DNA from: Micromonospora arida
GTDB taxonomy: Bacteria; Actinomycetota; Actinomycetes; Mycobacteriales; Micromonosporaceae
Direction: 5' to 3'
DNA: 64,000 bases
Assembly (NCBI RefSeq): GCF_003857035.1
Contig: NZ_QGSY01000330.1
Coordinates: 18,530 to 82,529, forward strand
The notes under the pieces: generated by a model
What the model was told of the DNA's origin: nothing
Database searches by the model: none
Seen by the model: only the letters and a program-made list of their open reading frames with translations
In this document: in pieces, positions 35,810-44,609 of the stretch
Position numbering within the stretch: the first letter of the stretch is position 1
Layout of the letters: every line of letters starts with the position of its first letter
Program-made: the position numbers and the translations under genes

Positions 35810-37033
35810 TCATGTCAGGGCGTGTCGGGTCCGGTCCCCGGTCCAGGCCGCTTCGAGGATCGCGGTCAGGCTGGCGGTGTCGCTGGGGCCTGGGTGGTTC
35901 TGGATCAGGCGGGTGACACCACTGGCCATCTCCGCGAAGCGCGGGAGGTCGGCGCGTGCCACGCCGATGTCCGCCAAGGTGGGAGGGATGCCGATGTCGG
36001 CAAGGAGCCCGTCGAGCCAGGTGAGGAACGTATCTGCGGCCTCGGCATCGGAGGCGTCGGTAACGTCGAGCCCGCACACCCGGGCGAGGATGGCCAACCG
36101 GTCGCTGATGGCGTCCCTGGCCGCGTCCAGCGCGTAGGGCAGTAGCAGTCCGACGCCCAGGCCGTGTGGCGTGTGCGTGGCTGCGCCGATGGGGTACTGG
36201 AGAGCGTGCGGGGCGGCGTTGCCCGCGTGGGAGAAGGCGATCCCGGCGAGCATGGATCCGTAGGACATGTCCGCGCGCGCGTCCGTGTCGCTTCCGTCCC
36301 TGACCGCACGGCGCAAGCTCCGGGCGATCCGTTCCGCGGCGCGGAGCGCGTAGTGGTCGGTGATCGGGTTGCGGCCGAGGAACACCTGCTCCACCGGGTC
36401 GCGCGGTCCGTGGGCCCGGGGCCGCGCTGTGTAGCTCTCCACGGCGTGACAGAACGCGTCGATGCCGGAGTGGGCGGTGACGGTCGCAGGGCAGGTGTAG
36501 GTGAGTTCGGGGTCGACGATGGCGAAGTCGGGGACGATGTGGACGCTGGAAACCCCCACCTTCAGGGCGCGGTCCGGGTCGGTCAACACCGAGACGGGTG
36601 TGAGCTCGGAGCCGGTGCCTGACGTCGTCGGGACCGCGACGAGAGGAATAGTCGGCCCCGGCACCTTCGACTCGCCGTAGAAGTCGCGCGGCGTTCCACC
36701 GTGGCGCCGGATGACGCCGACGATTTTGGCGAGGTCGATCACCGTGCCACCCCCGATGGCGAGGATCACGTCCGCGTCCACCTTGGCGGCGACCGACACG
36801 GCCAGGGCGACATCGGAGAGTGGCACGTCGGGAGTCGCGTCGGAGAACACCTCGACGGCCTCGACCTTTTCCCGCACGGCGGCCACGATTTCGGCCACGC
36901 CCGGCTGCCCCAGAAGAACCTGGTCGGTCACGATGAGGACTCGCGAGCCGCTCTCGGCCACCACTCGGGGGATGTTCTGCGCGACCCCTTCGCCCACAAT
37001 CAGCTGGCGTGGTCCGCGGACGGTCTCAAGCAT
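35810..37033 (-). CDS. Iron-containing alcohol dehydrogenase (group III)
   Basis: The protein of 407 residues has the family's NAD-binding GGG motif (VILAIGGGTVIDLAKIVGVI) and VAVPTTSGTGSELTPVSVL. The metal ligands are in DPELTYTCPATVTAHSGIDA, FCHAVESYTA, FSHAGNAAPHALQYPIGA and THTPHGLGVGLLLPY. It should interconvert an alcohol and an aldehyde or ketone using NAD(P)H. One base separates its ATG from the small ORF upstream, which in turn overlaps the aldehyde dehydrogenase. The three would be translated together, downstream of the ABC importer. The substrate is probably a short polyol, diol or hydroxy acid. Confidence 0.9.
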   Translation of the reverse strand: MLETVRGPRQLIVGEGVAQNIPRVVAESGSRVLIVTDQVLLGQPGVAEIVAAVREKVEAVEVFSDATPDVPLSDVALAVSVAAKVDADVILAIGGGTVIDLAKIVGVIRRHGGTPRDFYGESKVPGPTIPLVAVPTTSGTGSELTPVSVLTDPDRALKVGVSSVHIVPDFAIVDPELTYTCPATVTAHSGIDAFCHAVESYTARPRAHGPRDPVEQVFLGRNPITDHYALRAAERIARSLRRAVRDGSDTDARADMSYGSMLAGIAFSHAGNAAPHALQYPIGAATHTPHGLGVGLLLPYALDAARDAISDRLAILARVCGLDVTDASDAEAADTFLTWLDGLLADIGIPPTLADIGVARADLPRFAEMASGVTRLIQNHPGPSDTASLTAILEAAWTGDRTRHALT

Positions 37034-37034
37034 G

Positions 37035-37175
37035 TCAGTGCCTCTCCGGAACGTCGGCGGCGATGTGCTGGGCGGACGTCCAGGTCAGCTGCGGGACCGG
37101 GACGGCGTCGGCGAGGTTGGCCGCCCGGGTGGCGCAGACGCGCGGGCCGGGCGCCCGGCGCAGCAGGCCGGTCAC
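37035..37175 (-). CDS. 46-residue ORF between the two dehydrogenase genes
   Basis: GTG 37175 lies in a GTGA overlap with the aldehyde dehydrogenase stop, and the ORF's TGA ends one base before the ATG of the iron-type dehydrogenase. The peptide starts MTGLLRRAPGPRVCATRAAN and continues LADAVPVPQLTWTSAQHIAA, ending DVPERH. The architecture looks like a coupled small gene, but the length is also compatible with a chance frame or the eroded tail of a lost gene. No domain recognised. Confidence 0.4.
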   Translation of the reverse strand: MTGLLRRAPGPRVCATRAANLADAVPVPQLTWTSAQHIAADVPERH

Positions 37176-38632
37176 GGTAGGTCGATCGCCACGTAGGTGA
37201 GGTCGAGGTACTCGAGGATGCCCTCGTGCGACCCTTCCTTGCCGATCCCTGACTGCTTCACGCCGCCGAACGGAGCAGACGGGTCCGATATCAGGCCACG
37301 GTTGATGCCGAGCATCCCCGTATCCAGCCCTTCGGCGAACCGGAGCGCCCGCTGGAGGTCACGGGTGAAGACGTATCCGGCCAGGCCGTGCTCGGTGTCG
37401 TTGGCCTTCGCCATCACCTCGTCGTCGGACGTGAACGAGATGATCGGCGCCACCGGGCCGAAGATCTCCGCCTGCAGCATCCGCGCATCGTCGGGCACGT
37501 CGACGAGGACCGTGGGCGGGTAGAAGTGGCCCGGCCCGTCGGGACGCTCGCCGCCCACCAGGACCCGGGCGCCGCGATCGACCGCGTCGGCGACGAGCTC
37601 GTCGATCGTGGTGACCGACGCCTCGTCGATCAACGCCCCCACGTTCACGCCGTCGTCGAGACCATGGCCCACCGAAAGCGCGCCCATCCGCTCGGCGAAG
37701 CGCGCAGTGAACTCCTCGCGTACGGGCTCCTCGACGTAGATCCGGTTGGCCGCGATGCAGGACTCCCCGATGTTACGCATCTTGGCCACCATGGCACCGT
37801 CGACCGCGACGTCCAGGTCAGCGTCGGCACAGACGATCAAGGCCGCGTTGCCGCCCAGTTCCATGGAGGTGCGCAGCACGTTGTCCGCGGCCTGTCGTAG
37901 CAGTACGCGTCCGACCTCGGTCGACCCGGTGAACGAAAGCTTGCGGGTCCGGCTGTCGGCCAGCAGTGCGGAGACCACCTCGCCGGAACGCCTGGTGGTC
38001 ACCACGTTGACGACGCCCGGGGGAACGCCGACCTCCTCCATGATGCGGGCCAGGAACAGCATGGTGAGTGGCGTCTGACCTGCTGGCTTGGTGATCGTCG
38101 TACAGCCCGCAGCCAGCGCAGGAGCGATCTTGCGGGCACCCATGGCCAACGGAAAGTTCCAGGGCGTCACGAAGACGCACGGTCCGACCGGCTTCGGCAC
38201 GGTGAGGATGCGATATCCACCTGCGGGAGCGGTGTTGTAGCGCCCCTCGACGCGCACCGCCTCCTCGGCGAACCAACGGAAGAACTCGGCACCGTAGGCC
38301 ACCTCTCCCCGAGCCTCGGCGAGCGGCTTGCCCATCTCGAGCGTGATCAGCCGGGCGATCTCCTCGGATCGCTCGGTCAGTGCCCGGTACGTCGCGGTCA
38401 ACAACTCTGACCGTTTCCGCGGCGGGGTCGCCGCCCACCCCGCCATTGCCCTGCTCGCCGCGTCCAGGGCGGCGAGCCCGTCAACGACGTCGGCGTCCGC
38501 CACCTCGGCGATGGTCTTGCCGGTGGCCGGGTCCTCGACGGCAAAGGTGGCTCCGCTTGCGGCGTCGCGCCAGGCGTCGCCGATCCGCAGCCGCCGATGC
38601 TCGGGGGCCAGCACGTTCATCGGGTCACTCAT
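37172..38632 (-). CDS. Succinate-semialdehyde-type aldehyde dehydrogenase
   Basis: The protein of 486 residues is a full-length ALDH. It has the NAD-binding region VGPCVFVTPWNFPLAMGAR, LSFTGSTEVGRVLL, the catalytic Glu segment SMELGGNAALIVCADADLD and the catalytic Cys in IGESCIAANRIYV. EIFGPVAPIISF and SPFGGVKQSGIGKEG are near the C-terminus. The pattern is closest to the GabD/succinate-semialdehyde group, but the substrate could be another short aldehyde. AGGAGG precedes ATG 38632. It lies downstream of the ABC genes after 152 bases and upstream of the alcohol dehydrogenase, suggesting sequential oxidation of an imported alcohol to an acid. Confidence 0.92.
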   Translation of the reverse strand: MSDPMNVLAPEHRRLRIGDAWRDAASGATFAVEDPATGKTIAEVADADVVDGLAALDAASRAMAGWAATPPRKRSELLTATYRALTERSEEIARLITLEMGKPLAEARGEVAYGAEFFRWFAEEAVRVEGRYNTAPAGGYRILTVPKPVGPCVFVTPWNFPLAMGARKIAPALAAGCTTITKPAGQTPLTMLFLARIMEEVGVPPGVVNVVTTRRSGEVVSALLADSRTRKLSFTGSTEVGRVLLRQAADNVLRTSMELGGNAALIVCADADLDVAVDGAMVAKMRNIGESCIAANRIYVEEPVREEFTARFAERMGALSVGHGLDDGVNVGALIDEASVTTIDELVADAVDRGARVLVGGERPDGPGHFYPPTVLVDVPDDARMLQAEIFGPVAPIISFTSDDEVMAKANDTEHGLAGYVFTRDLQRALRFAEGLDTGMLGINRGLISDPSAPFGGVKQSGIGKEGSHEGILEYLDLTYVAIDLP

Positions 38633-38784
38633 CGCGTCGCCTCCTGTGATCTTCTTCGTGATGTCCGGCGTGCTTCAGCGATCGCGCTGTGCGCGTAGAC
38701 GGACGGGTCACACGCCCTCGTCGCGGGCGAGGCGGGGCTCGATCGCCACGTGCGGACGCATGTCGCCGTCACCGCCCGGCGCGG

Positions 38785-39861
38785 TTACCGCCCAGCCTCG
38801 GACAGCGACAGCCCGGTGCCCGCATCGAACAGGTGCGCACGGTCCAGGTCGACAGTGACCTGCAGGCGTTCGCCCGGCGTACCGGTGACTGTGGGTCGTG
38901 CCTTGACCTTGAGGATCTCCGTCCCCACTCGGACGTCGACCACCGTTCGGTCACCGAGCGGCTCAAGGCCGTAGAGCTCCCCGGACAACGACGCGTTCCC
39001 ACGCTGCTCGACGGACAGGTCCTCCGCGCGCAGGCCCAGTAGCAGCTGACGACCGTCCTCGGCCGTGGTCCAGCGGGGCCGTGGCAGCGTCCAGCCTGCC
39101 GCACCGACCAGTCGATCTCCGTCGGCGCGGCAGGCGAGCAGGCTGATCGGTGGGCTCCCGACGAATGCGGCGACCCACTGGTTGGCCGGACGCTCGTACA
39201 CCTCGGTGGGCGTTCCGACCTGTTGCACCTGCCCCTCCTTGAGGACCGCGACCTGGTCGGCCATGGACAGGGCCTCGACCTGGTCGTTCGTCACGTAGAC
39301 GAAGGTCGCTCCGAGGCTCCGGTGGATGCGGGTGAGCTCGGTGCGCATCTCGACGCGGAGCTTGAGGTCGAGGTTGGTGAGCGGTTCGTCCATGAGGAAC
39401 GCGCGCGGGCTACGGACCAGCGCCCGGGCCAGGGCGACACGCTGCATCTCACCGCCCGACAACTGCGCGGGCCGACGTTGCAGCAGACGTTCGATGTGCA
39501 GCAGGCTGGACATCTGCTCGACGGCAGTGGCGATTTCACTCGAGGAACAGCGGCGCGCCCGCAGCGGCGAAGCGATGTTCTCGTACACCGTGTGTCGCGG
39601 GTAGAGGGCGTAGTTCTGGAAGACCATGGCCAGGTCGCGTGCGGCCGGGGTGTCACCGGTCGCGTCCCTGCCGTCCAGATGCACCGACCCGGCGTCAAGC
39701 TTCTCCAGGCCCGCGATCGCTCGCAGGGTCGTCGTCTTGCCTGCCCCGGAGGGCCCGAGTACGACGAAGAACGAGCCGTCCGGCACGTCCAGCGTCACCC
39801 CGTCCAGGGCCTGGACCTTGCCGAAGGATTTGCGCAGCCCGTGCGCTGCCAGGGTTCCCAT
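38785..39861 (-). CDS. MalK-like ABC transporter ATPase lacking the H-loop histidine
   Basis: The protein of 358 residues has Walker A GPSGAGKTTT (36-45), Q-loop VFQNYALYP, signature LSGGEMQRVALARAL and Walker B AFLMDEPLTNLD. A C-terminal TOBE-type regulatory region of about 120 residues follows. In the switch motif YVTNDQVEALS, residue 192 is Asn (AAC) where MalK-type ATPases have the H-loop His. The following ATPase gene keeps His193. It overlaps the neighbour by one base (TGATG), so the two are probably made in equal amounts and may form a heterodimer with one impaired site. It would energise the two permeases encoded upstream. Confidence 0.9.
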   Translation of the reverse strand: MGTLAAHGLRKSFGKVQALDGVTLDVPDGSFFVVLGPSGAGKTTTLRAIAGLEKLDAGSVHLDGRDATGDTPAARDLAMVFQNYALYPRHTVYENIASPLRARRCSSSEIATAVEQMSSLLHIERLLQRRPAQLSGGEMQRVALARALVRSPRAFLMDEPLTNLDLKLRVEMRTELTRIHRSLGATFVYVTNDQVEALSMADQVAVLKEGQVQQVGTPTEVYERPANQWVAAFVGSPPISLLACRADGDRLVGAAGWTLPRPRWTTAEDGRQLLLGLRAEDLSVEQRGNASLSGELYGLEPLGDRTVVDVRVGTEILKVKARPTVTGTPGERLQVTVDLDRAHLFDAGTGLSLSEAGR

Positions 39862-40928
39862 CAGGCCACCAGCTCTTCCGTGCTCACGTCGTACACCGTT
39901 GGGGTCCCGCCGGTGTGCCGCAGCCCGACCTTCGCTTCAGCGGCGAAACGAACAGTCGGTGGCATCCGGACCCGGACGTCACGTTGGCCGCCGTGGTCGA
40001 CCACGTAGATGATTTCGTCGCCCAGCCACTCCACCGAGACCACCCGGGCCGGGATCGAGCCTTCCGCCTCGGGTGCGGTGACTTCCAGCGCCTCCGGCCG
40101 GACGCCTGCGACCAGGCGGCGGTCGCGCGGCAGGCCAGGCGGTGGCGGGAGAACCAGTCCGCCCTCACCGCGCAGCTTCCCGTCGGCCACCTCCACCTCG
40201 ATCAGGTTCATCGGCGGGGAGCCGATGAACGCGGCGCAGAAAAGACTCGCCGGACGGTCGTAGACCTCCAGCGGCGTGCCGATCTGCTCCACGCGGCCCT
40301 TGTTGAGGATGGCGATTCGGTGACCTAGCGACATCGCTTCGACCTGGTCGTGGGTGACGTAGACCATCGTCGCCCCCAGTTCTCCCTGCAGGTGCTTGAT
40401 CTCCGTGCGCATGTCCGCACGCAGTTCCGCGTCCAGATTGGTGAGAGGCTCGTCCATGAGGAAGGCGCGCGGTCGTCGTACCAGGGCGCGAGCGAGCGCG
40501 ACGCGCTGCTGCTCCCCGCCGGAGAGCTGGCGCGGTCGCCGGTCCAGGAGAGGACCGAGCTGCATCAGCCGGGCGGCCTCGTTGACCCGCTCGTGCACCT
40601 CCGGCTTGGGCAGGCCTTCGGCCCGCAGCGGGAACGCCAGGTTGTCGCGGATTTTGAGATGCGGGTAGAGGGCGTAGAACTGGAACACCATGGCGATGTC
40701 GCGCTCGGCGGGCGGCAGGTCGTTGACCAGCGTGTCGCCGATGCGGATGTCGCCCGTCGTCTGCCTCTCCAGGCCGGCGATGGCCCGCAGCGTTGTCGTC
40801 TTGCCGCAACCCGAGGGGCCGAGCATCACGAACAGCTCGCCGTGGCCGATGGACAGGTCCACGTGTTCGACTGCGACCGTCCCGTCCGGGTAGCGCTTGT
40901 GCAGCGCTGTCACCTCGATGCCCGCCAT
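39861..40928 (-). CDS. MalK-like ABC transporter ATPase, intact motifs
   Basis: The protein of 355 residues starts MAGIEVTALHKRYPDGTVAV. It has Walker A GPSGCGKTTT, Q-loop VFQFYALYP, signature LSGGEQQRVALARAL, Walker B AFLMDEPLTNLD and the H-loop YVTHDQVEAM with His193. The C-terminal TOBE-type region carries RRLVAGVRPEALEV. It is predicted to sit on the inner face of the membrane with the two permeases. Start and stop overlap both neighbours by one base (TGATG). Two ATPases in one carbohydrate importer recall the glycerol-type GlpST arrangement. Confidence 0.92.
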   Translation of the reverse strand: MAGIEVTALHKRYPDGTVAVEHVDLSIGHGELFVMLGPSGCGKTTTLRAIAGLERQTTGDIRIGDTLVNDLPPAERDIAMVFQFYALYPHLKIRDNLAFPLRAEGLPKPEVHERVNEAARLMQLGPLLDRRPRQLSGGEQQRVALARALVRRPRAFLMDEPLTNLDAELRADMRTEIKHLQGELGATMVYVTHDQVEAMSLGHRIAILNKGRVEQIGTPLEVYDRPASLFCAAFIGSPPMNLIEVEVADGKLRGEGGLVLPPPPGLPRDRRLVAGVRPEALEVTAPEAEGSIPARVVSVEWLGDEIIYVVDHGGQRDVRVRMPPTVRFAAEAKVGLRHTGGTPTVYDVSTEELVA

Positions 40929-41839
40929 CAGCGTCGCACCGCCCCGAGCGTCACACCGGCGATGAGGTGCTTGCGCACCAGGTACGCGAAGACGAGCACC
41001 GGTAGGGCGAACACCACGGAGGCGGCGGCCACGAGACCCCAGTCCGTAGTGGTGCCGCCGATGAGGCCGGCGATGGCGGGTGGGGCCGTCCGGACGTCGT
41101 CGCTGGAGGTGAGGAAGGTGGCGAACACGAACTCGTTCCACGAGAAGATGAGCGCGAAGACCGCCGTCGCGGCGATGCCGGGCACGAGCAGGGGAAGGGT
41201 GTATCGCCGGAACGCCTGCAACCGGGTGTAGCCGTCGAGCATGGCGGCATCCTCGTACTCCGCGGGCACCTCGTCGACGAACCCCTTCATCATCCAGATC
41301 GTGAACGGGACGTTGAACGCGGTGTAGATGAGGATCAGGCCGAGCTTGTTGTCGATGAGTCCGACCTGGCGGTACATGAGGAAGATCGGGATCACGACCA
41401 CCACGGGCGGCATGAAGCGGGTGGACAGGATGAAGAACAGTTGGTCCTTCTTGGCCTTCACGGCGAAGCGTGAGTAGGCCCAGGCCGCCGGGACACCCAG
41501 CACGGTGGCCAGCACCGTGGAAGCTCCGGCGACCACGACGGAGTTGAGGAACGAGACGGACAGGGCCGAGCGACCGCCGTCGGGGTTGACGAACACGTCC
41601 TTGTAATGATCCAGAGTGATCTTGAAATCGAAGAACTTGGCCGGGATGGCGTAGACGTCCCGGTTCTCCTTGATGGACGTCTCGATCATCCACAGCACCG
41701 GAAAGAGCATCACGACGGCCAGCACGGTCAGCAGCGTGACCTCCAGCACGGAGCGGCCCCGGCCGCCAAGGCGGCGCACGGGGGGCGTGTGATCCCGGGC
41801 AGGACCTGTGGACACGGCCTCGTCGACGGAGACGGCCAT
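40928..41839 (-). CDS. Carbohydrate ABC transporter permease, MalG type
   Basis: The protein of 303 residues has six hydrophobic helices, starting with LEVTLLTVLAVVMLFPVLWM. The CUT1 coupling motif of inner-membrane permeases is visible as VPAEYEDAAMLDGYTRLQAF with RRYTLPLLVPGIAA (EAA loop). The N-terminal tail of about 30 residues is cytosolic. AAGGAGGGCTG precedes ATG 41839, and its stop overlaps the next ATPase ATG. Its partner permease lies directly upstream. It would form half of the translocation channel for a sugar, polyol or related solute. Confidence 0.92.
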   Translation of the reverse strand: MAVSVDEAVSTGPARDHTPPVRRLGGRGRSVLEVTLLTVLAVVMLFPVLWMIETSIKENRDVYAIPAKFFDFKITLDHYKDVFVNPDGGRSALSVSFLNSVVVAGASTVLATVLGVPAAWAYSRFAVKAKKDQLFFILSTRFMPPVVVVIPIFLMYRQVGLIDNKLGLILIYTAFNVPFTIWMMKGFVDEVPAEYEDAAMLDGYTRLQAFRRYTLPLLVPGIAATAVFALIFSWNEFVFATFLTSSDDVRTAPPAIAGLIGGTTTDWGLVAAASVVFALPVLVFAYLVRKHLIAGVTLGAVRR

Positions 41840-42786
41840 CAGCCCTCCTTGAGCTTGTTCAAATAGCGCAGGTAGAACTGCGTGAGGATGATGACGACGA
41901 GGACCATGAGGATCCCGTACGCCGAAGCGGTTCCGGTGTTGAAGCCAAGGAACGCGACCTTGTAGATGTGGAACGACAACGTCTCGGTGGAGACGCCGGG
42001 GCCTCCGTTGGTGAGGATGTAGACGAGGTCGAACAGCCGAAAGGCCTCGATGGCCCTGAACATCACGGCAATGAGAAGCAGTGGCCACACCAGCGGAAGA
42101 GTGATGGTGCGGAACCGGAACCACTCGGACGCCCGGTCGATCGAGGCGGCCTCGTACAGGTACTTGGGAACCGCGCTGAGGCCGGCGAGTGCGATGAGCA
42201 TGATGAACGGCGTCCACTGCCAGGTGTCGACAACGACCAGGGAAAGCAGTGCTGTCCGCTGCCGGGTGAGCCACTCCACCTGCCCCAGGCCGACCGAGCC
42301 GAGCATGCTGTTGACCACGCCGAACTGCGCGTCGAGCATGAACCGCCAGAACAGCCCGACCACGACCGGCGACAGCATCATCGGAACCAGGAACAGAGTG
42401 GTCAGCACTCCTCGCCCGTGCGTGCGCCGGGAGATCAGGTAGGCGATGCCGAAGCCGAGCACGGTCTGCAGGCCGACCGCGCCGACCACGTAGATCAACG
42501 TTGTCAGGGCCCTCGTGTGGACCTGCGCCGACGTCAGGATTGCCGTGTAGTTCCCGAACCCGATGAAATTGGCGCGCCCCCCGCGGGTGGCCGAGTAGTC
42601 GGTGAAAGACAGGTACAACGCCCACAGCAACGGGAACACCGACATGGCGAGCAACAGCAGCATCGCGGGGGAGATGAACGTGACGGCGAGCCAGCGGTCG
42701 CTCAACCGGCGGGACCGCCCCGGTGCAGGTGGCGTCACAGACGCCACCTGCCCGGGATCGGTCGTCAGAGGGACGGGGTCACTCAC
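41839..42786 (-). CDS. Carbohydrate ABC transporter permease, MalF type
   Basis: The protein of 315 residues starts at GTG 42786 (MSDPVPLTTD) in a GTGA overlap with the binding-protein stop. It has six membrane helices, beginning with FISPAMLLLLAMSVFPLLWA. Its EAA-type coupling loop is VPKYLYEAASIDRASEWFRF followed by RTITLPLVWPLL. The Pro-Leu-Leu signature FDLVYILTNGGPG marks the CUT1 family. It would pair with the MalG-type protein encoded next, and with the lipoprotein as solute receptor. The substrate is not determined by these motifs. Confidence 0.92.
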   Translation of the reverse strand: MSDPVPLTTDPGQVASVTPPAPGRSRRLSDRWLAVTFISPAMLLLLAMSVFPLLWALYLSFTDYSATRGGRANFIGFGNYTAILTSAQVHTRALTTLIYVVGAVGLQTVLGFGIAYLISRRTHGRGVLTTLFLVPMMLSPVVVGLFWRFMLDAQFGVVNSMLGSVGLGQVEWLTRQRTALLSLVVVDTWQWTPFIMLIALAGLSAVPKYLYEAASIDRASEWFRFRTITLPLVWPLLLIAVMFRAIEAFRLFDLVYILTNGGPGVSTETLSFHIYKVAFLGFNTGTASAYGILMVLVVIILTQFYLRYLNKLKEG

Positions 42787-44216
42787 AGTCCGCCGCCGCC
42801 CTTGCGGCTGCTCGAGTCGAGCACGCTCTGCTGCTCCTTGGCGATGTCGTCGAGCGCATCCTTCGGCTTCTTCGCGCCGTTGAGGGCCGCGTTCACGTTG
42901 GTGTTCTCGATGTCGACGAGGCGCGCGTACTCGGGCACGTTCCACATGTCCCGCATCCGCGGAACCGAGTCCGCGTACACCTTGTTGAACGGCCCGGCAT
43001 TGAGGAACTCGGGCGACTCCAGGGCATCCGTACGCGCTGGCACGCCGCCGGCCGCGGCCCACTTCTTCTGGACATCAGCCTGCTCGAACCACTTCATGAA
43101 GTTCAGGGCCTCGGCCTGGTTCGCCGCGGCGGAGTAGGCCGACACGTGCATCCCCATACCGCCGAGCGGCACCAGGTTCGTCTTCTGGCTCGGCAGGGTG
43201 GCAAACCCCAACTTGTCGAGAATCTGCTCCCGCGTGGTGCCGAGGGTCGACTCCTTCGGATCGAGCAGGCCGCCGCTCGCGGCGATCCAGTTGAAAGCGA
43301 TGCATGCCTTGCCCTGGGCGACCGCCGCGTTCACCTCGTCGATGAACCAGTTGCCGGAGCCCTTCGCGGTCAGCGGCTTCATCTTGTTGACCAGGACGTC
43401 CATCGCCTCCTGGCCAGCGGCGTCGTTGAGGACGCCCTCGATCTTGCGGTTCTTGGGGTCCCAGAGGTTGCCGCCGTAGACGCCGTTGACCGTGTTGTAG
43501 GTGACGGCTGCGGCGTCGGACCCGTTGGCCTGGTGGAAAGCCAGCCCGCTGACGCCAGGGTTGTCCGCCTGGCACTTCTCGGCGGCTGAGATCATCTGGT
43601 CCCAGGTCTGCGGCGGCTTGTCGCCGATCAGGTCCTTGCGGTAGATCATCGTCCAGGTGTCGCCGAGCAGTGGCAGGCCGTACAGGCTGGCGTTCTCGTC
43701 GCGCTTGCCGGTCTCCGCCTGGGGGAACTGGCCGTACGCCGCCAGGAGGTACGGGTTGTAGGCCGCGACGTCGATGTTGTTCTTGACGAAGTCGGTGAGG
43801 TCGAGGATGTTGCCGTTCGTCACGGCCTCGCCGATGTGTTGCGAGTCCAGGATCGCGATGTCGAAGTCGGTCTTGCGCGCGGCGAACTGGGTGAACATCG
43901 CGTCGTGCCAGTTCGCGTTCGGCACGGTGTTGACCTTGATGGTCGCGTTCGGCCGTACCTTCTTGTACTCCGTGTTCGCGAAGGCTTCCAGTGCCTTGGC
44001 GGGGGGCCAGTCGAACCAGATGAAGCTGAGGGTCAGCGGGTCCTTGGTGAGCTCCGGGATGGTCGCCGGCGCCTTGGGGGCGCTCGCCTTCTCGTCGTCG
44101 TCCTTGCCATCGCCGCAAGCCGTCATGGTCGTGGCCACCAGCAGCATGGCCGCCGTCGCCAGCCGTGCCTTCCGGCCGGTTGTGGACATTCTTCCTATTC
44201 GCTTCGGACTGTGCAT
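42783..44216 (-). CDS. ABC transporter solute-binding lipoprotein
   Basis: The protein of about 477 residues starts MHSPKRIGRMSTTGRKARLA, with a hydrophobic stretch ending in the lipobox TMTAC and an acidic linker (GDGKDDDEKAS). The mature part has the family-1 fold signature, with TLSFIWFDWPPAKALEAF at the N-terminus and WTMIYRKDLIGDKPPQTW in the middle. ATG 44216 is preferred because the next ATG (44189) lacks room for a ribosome site. It would be tethered outside the membrane and deliver its ligand to the two permeases. The tandem acidic and aromatic residues are compatible with a sugar or polyol ligand, but the ligand is unknown. Confidence 0.9.
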   Translation of the reverse strand: MHSPKRIGRMSTTGRKARLATAAMLLVATTMTACGDGKDDDEKASAPKAPATIPELTKDPLTLSFIWFDWPPAKALEAFANTEYKKVRPNATIKVNTVPNANWHDAMFTQFAARKTDFDIAILDSQHIGEAVTNGNILDLTDFVKNNIDVAAYNPYLLAAYGQFPQAETGKRDENASLYGLPLLGDTWTMIYRKDLIGDKPPQTWDQMISAAEKCQADNPGVSGLAFHQANGSDAAAVTYNTVNGVYGGNLWDPKNRKIEGVLNDAAGQEAMDVLVNKMKPLTAKGSGNWFIDEVNAAVAQGKACIAFNWIAASGGLLDPKESTLGTTREQILDKLGFATLPSQKTNLVPLGGMGMHVSAYSAAANQAEALNFMKWFEQADVQKKWAAAGGVPARTDALESPEFLNAGPFNKVYADSVPRMRDMWNVPEYARLVDIENTNVNAALNGAKKPKDALDDIAKEQQSVLDSSSRKGGGGL

Positions 44217-44609
44217 TTTTATGCCTGCTTTCTGGGTGGGGACTTCTAGAACCTCGCTATGTGCTTCGCCGAGCAGTTGCTGGGTTGTCCAGGCGTGTTG
44301 CCGGGCCGTCGCGGGGGCCGACCCGCGGACCGGCGTCACGAGTACGCCGCGATGTACTGGGTCTTCATGGTGTCGAGAAGTCCTTCGGCCCATCTGCGGC
44401 CCGGTGACGGACCGAGCAGGACGTCGAACATGCTCAGGGGAGCTTCAGGTGATCGAAGTGGAGCGATGGCGGGCGGCTCCGCCATGGGTGCAGGATGGCG
44501 ATCATTCGCCACCTTTCCTATACGATCCCGGTGGGGGCGTCAGCATCCCGCAGCGTTGCGATCGATGTCAACAGCTTCCCGCAGGCGCAAGGAAGGACCT
44601 CACCTCACG
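44217..44609. other. Divergent control region between ABC operon and GntR gene
   Basis: About 390 bases separate the binding-protein start from the GntR start, with no convincing gene. It should hold both divergent promoters and the GntR operator; I could not define a clear inverted repeat, although CCTATACGATCC near 44517 has a -10-like TATACG. Confidence 0.45.
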
